From Candidatus Zixiibacteriota bacterium (GTDB lineage: Bacteria > Zixibacteria > MSB-5A5 > GN15 > FEB-12), in contig JAUVAR010000124.1 in the NCBI GenBank assembly GCA_030591625.1, forward strand, positions 1 to 7,325: 7,325 bases of DNA, written 5' to 3'. Numbering within the stretch: position 1 is the first letter of the stretch; every line of letters begins with the position of its first letter. Positions 6,206-7,325 of the stretch are shown here, piece after piece. The position numbers were made by a program, and so were the translations under genes. The notes under the pieces are model-generated. The model saw only the letters and a program-made list of their open reading frames with translations, did not search any database and had not been told where the DNA came from.

Positions 6206-7325
6206 TTTTGTCGTTTCCCTGTAACAGCTTCCATAAGTGCACCGGCTTTAGCTTTGGTCTCTTCAAATTCACGAGCTGGTTTTGAGTCGGCCACAATACC
6301 AGCACCTGCTTGAACGTAATATCGTCCACCATTTTTAACAACTGTTCGTATCGCAATACATGAATCAAGATTGCCCCAGAAATCGAGATAAGCAATAGAA
6401 CCAGCATAGACCGAACGTCGTTCGGTTTCAAGTTCGTCGATAATTTGCATCGCTCTTATCTTGGGAGCACCAGAAACTGTACCAGCCGGAAAACATGCGA
6501 AATGTCCTTCAAGTGGTGTTATCCCTTTTTGCAACTTACCAACTACCGAGCTTACTATATGCATAACATGCGAATACTTTTCAATTATCATTTTATCTCT
6601 GGGGGCAACAGTCCCAGGTTTAGAAACACGGCCGATATCATTTCGTCCGAGATCCAAAAGCATCGTATGTTCAGCCAGTTCTTTTTCGTCCGCGAGCAAT
6701 TCTTTGATTAGACGATTATCTTCAGCTTCATTTTTTCCCCGAGGACGAGTCCCGGCAATCGGCCTTGTTTCAACCTCACCGTTTTCAACTCTAACCATCA
6801 TTTCGGGTGAGGCACCAATAATAGAATCATCTCCAAAGTTTAGCAAAAACATATATGGTGATGGGTTGATCCGTCTCAGGCGACGGTAAACTGTCAACGC
6901 CGATTCTTTTGCTTTCACCGACCAACGCTGCGAGAGTACTACTTGAAAAATCTCACCCTCTTTGATATACTTACGTGCTTTTCGTACCATCCGTTCAAAG
7001 TTACTCTTTGTCATGTGAGCTTTGACTACCGGAGTGCGCAATGTTTCTTTTTTTGTTCGTTCAACCGGAAGCGGTTTCTTCAGACGTGCAACAATATCAT
7101 TTATACTTCTCTTTGCTTCATCATATTTCTTTTTCAGGCCGGGGGAACCATCATCATGAAGGATATTAGCGATAACAATCATTTCCTGTTTCAGATGATC
7201 AAAAACAACGATACGACTATATAATCCAAAAAGCATTTCTGGTAATTTTATGATGTCGCTATTATTGTCCGGAATATCCTCATACCATCTGATCGTATCA
7301 TAAGCAAAATACCCAACTGCACCGC
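6202..7325 (-). CDS. trpE: Anthranilate synthase component I, 5' end cut off by the window
   Basis: TrpE converts chorismate to anthranilate and pyruvate with ammonia supplied by TrpG. The frame is open to the window edge: 373 codons are visible, beginning GAVGYFAYD, a conserved TrpE motif well inside the protein. The first ATG in view (7236) is therefore internal and not the start. Family members are about 460-520 residues, so roughly 100-140 N-terminal residues are missing, including the LLES-type tryptophan-binding site; feedback control cannot be judged. Numbering from the first visible codon, the chorismate-binding domain shows NPSPYMF (153-159), PIAGTRPRG (188-196), EHTMLLDLGRND (218-229), FPAGTVSGAPKIRAM (278-292) and GAGIVADS (340-347). 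PabB shares much of this domain, but the neighbouring trp genes and the ATGA overlap with trpG make TrpE the clear call. No frameshift or lost motif is seen. Confidence 0.96.
   Translation of the reverse strand, partial: GAVGYFAYDTIRWYEDIPDNNSDIIKLPEMLFGLYSRIVVFDHLKQEMIVIANILHDDGSPGLKKKYDEAKRSINDIVARLKKPLPVERTKKETLRTPVVKAHMTKSNFERMVRKARKYIKEGEIFQVVLSQRWSVKAKESALTVYRRLRRINPSPYMFLLNFGDDSIIGASPEMMVRVENGEVETRPIAGTRPRGKNEAEDNRLIKELLADEKELAEHTMLLDLGRNDIGRVSKPGTVAPRDKMIIEKYSHVMHIVSSVVGKLQKGITPLEGHFACFPAGTVSGAPKIRAMQIIDELETERRSVYAGSIAYLDFWGNLDSCIAIRTVVKNGGRYYVQAGAGIVADSKPAREFEETKAKAGALMEAVTGKRQK

Noticed and set aside
5211..6431. Minus-strand alternative frames inside trpD (5211-5417) and across trpE/trpG (6144-6431)
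   Set aside because: They are out of frame with the real genes and translate to sequences without domain features.
6445..7224. Several plus-strand open frames opposite trpE
   Set aside because: They overlap each other in different frames and run through the most conserved chorismate-binding motifs of trpE, so they are by-products of its codon use.

Overview
The window is one compact tryptophan biosynthesis operon, read entirely on the minus strand. In transcription order (high to low coordinate) it holds trpE (5' end cut off), trpG, trpD, an MFS transporter gene, trpC, trpF, trpB and trpA (3' end cut off). Every base except two very short spacers and one 31-base gap is coding. No RNA gene, mobile element, CRISPR array or terminator is visible. 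The operon promoter, any leader or attenuator and the terminator must lie outside the window.

The enzymes cover the whole route from chorismate to tryptophan. TrpE with TrpG makes anthranilate, TrpD adds the phosphoribosyl group, TrpF isomerises, TrpC closes the indole ring, and TrpA/TrpB make tryptophan. All are separate single-function proteins; there is no trpG-trpD or trpC-trpF fusion. The gene order E-G-D-C-F-B-A is a widespread bacterial arrangement. Each enzyme keeps its diagnostic catalytic motifs, so the pathway looks intact as far as it can be seen.

The junctions are tight. trpE/trpG and MFS/trpC share 4-base ATGA overlaps, trpC/trpF share one base (TAGTG), and trpF/trpB overlap by 11 bases. 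trpG/trpD are separated by 1 base and trpB/trpA by 2. Three genes start with non-ATG codons: the transporter (TTG), trpF (GTG) and trpB (TTG).

The one unexpected element is a 12-helix MFS transporter of about 430 residues between trpD and trpC. Its stop codon overlaps the trpC start, so it is an integral cistron and not a gene at the edge of the operon. It is also the only cistron preceded by a real gap, and that gap can fold into a hairpin that covers its ribosome binding site. The substrate is unknown; tryptophan, anthranilate, indole or another aromatic compound is a guess from context.

The organism is a bacterium of moderate GC (roughly low to mid forties percent by eye). Clear Shine-Dalgarno sequences and frequent TTG/GTG starts fit many phyla. 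The sequence does not allow a firm placement; an uncultured lineage is possible, but I cannot show it.
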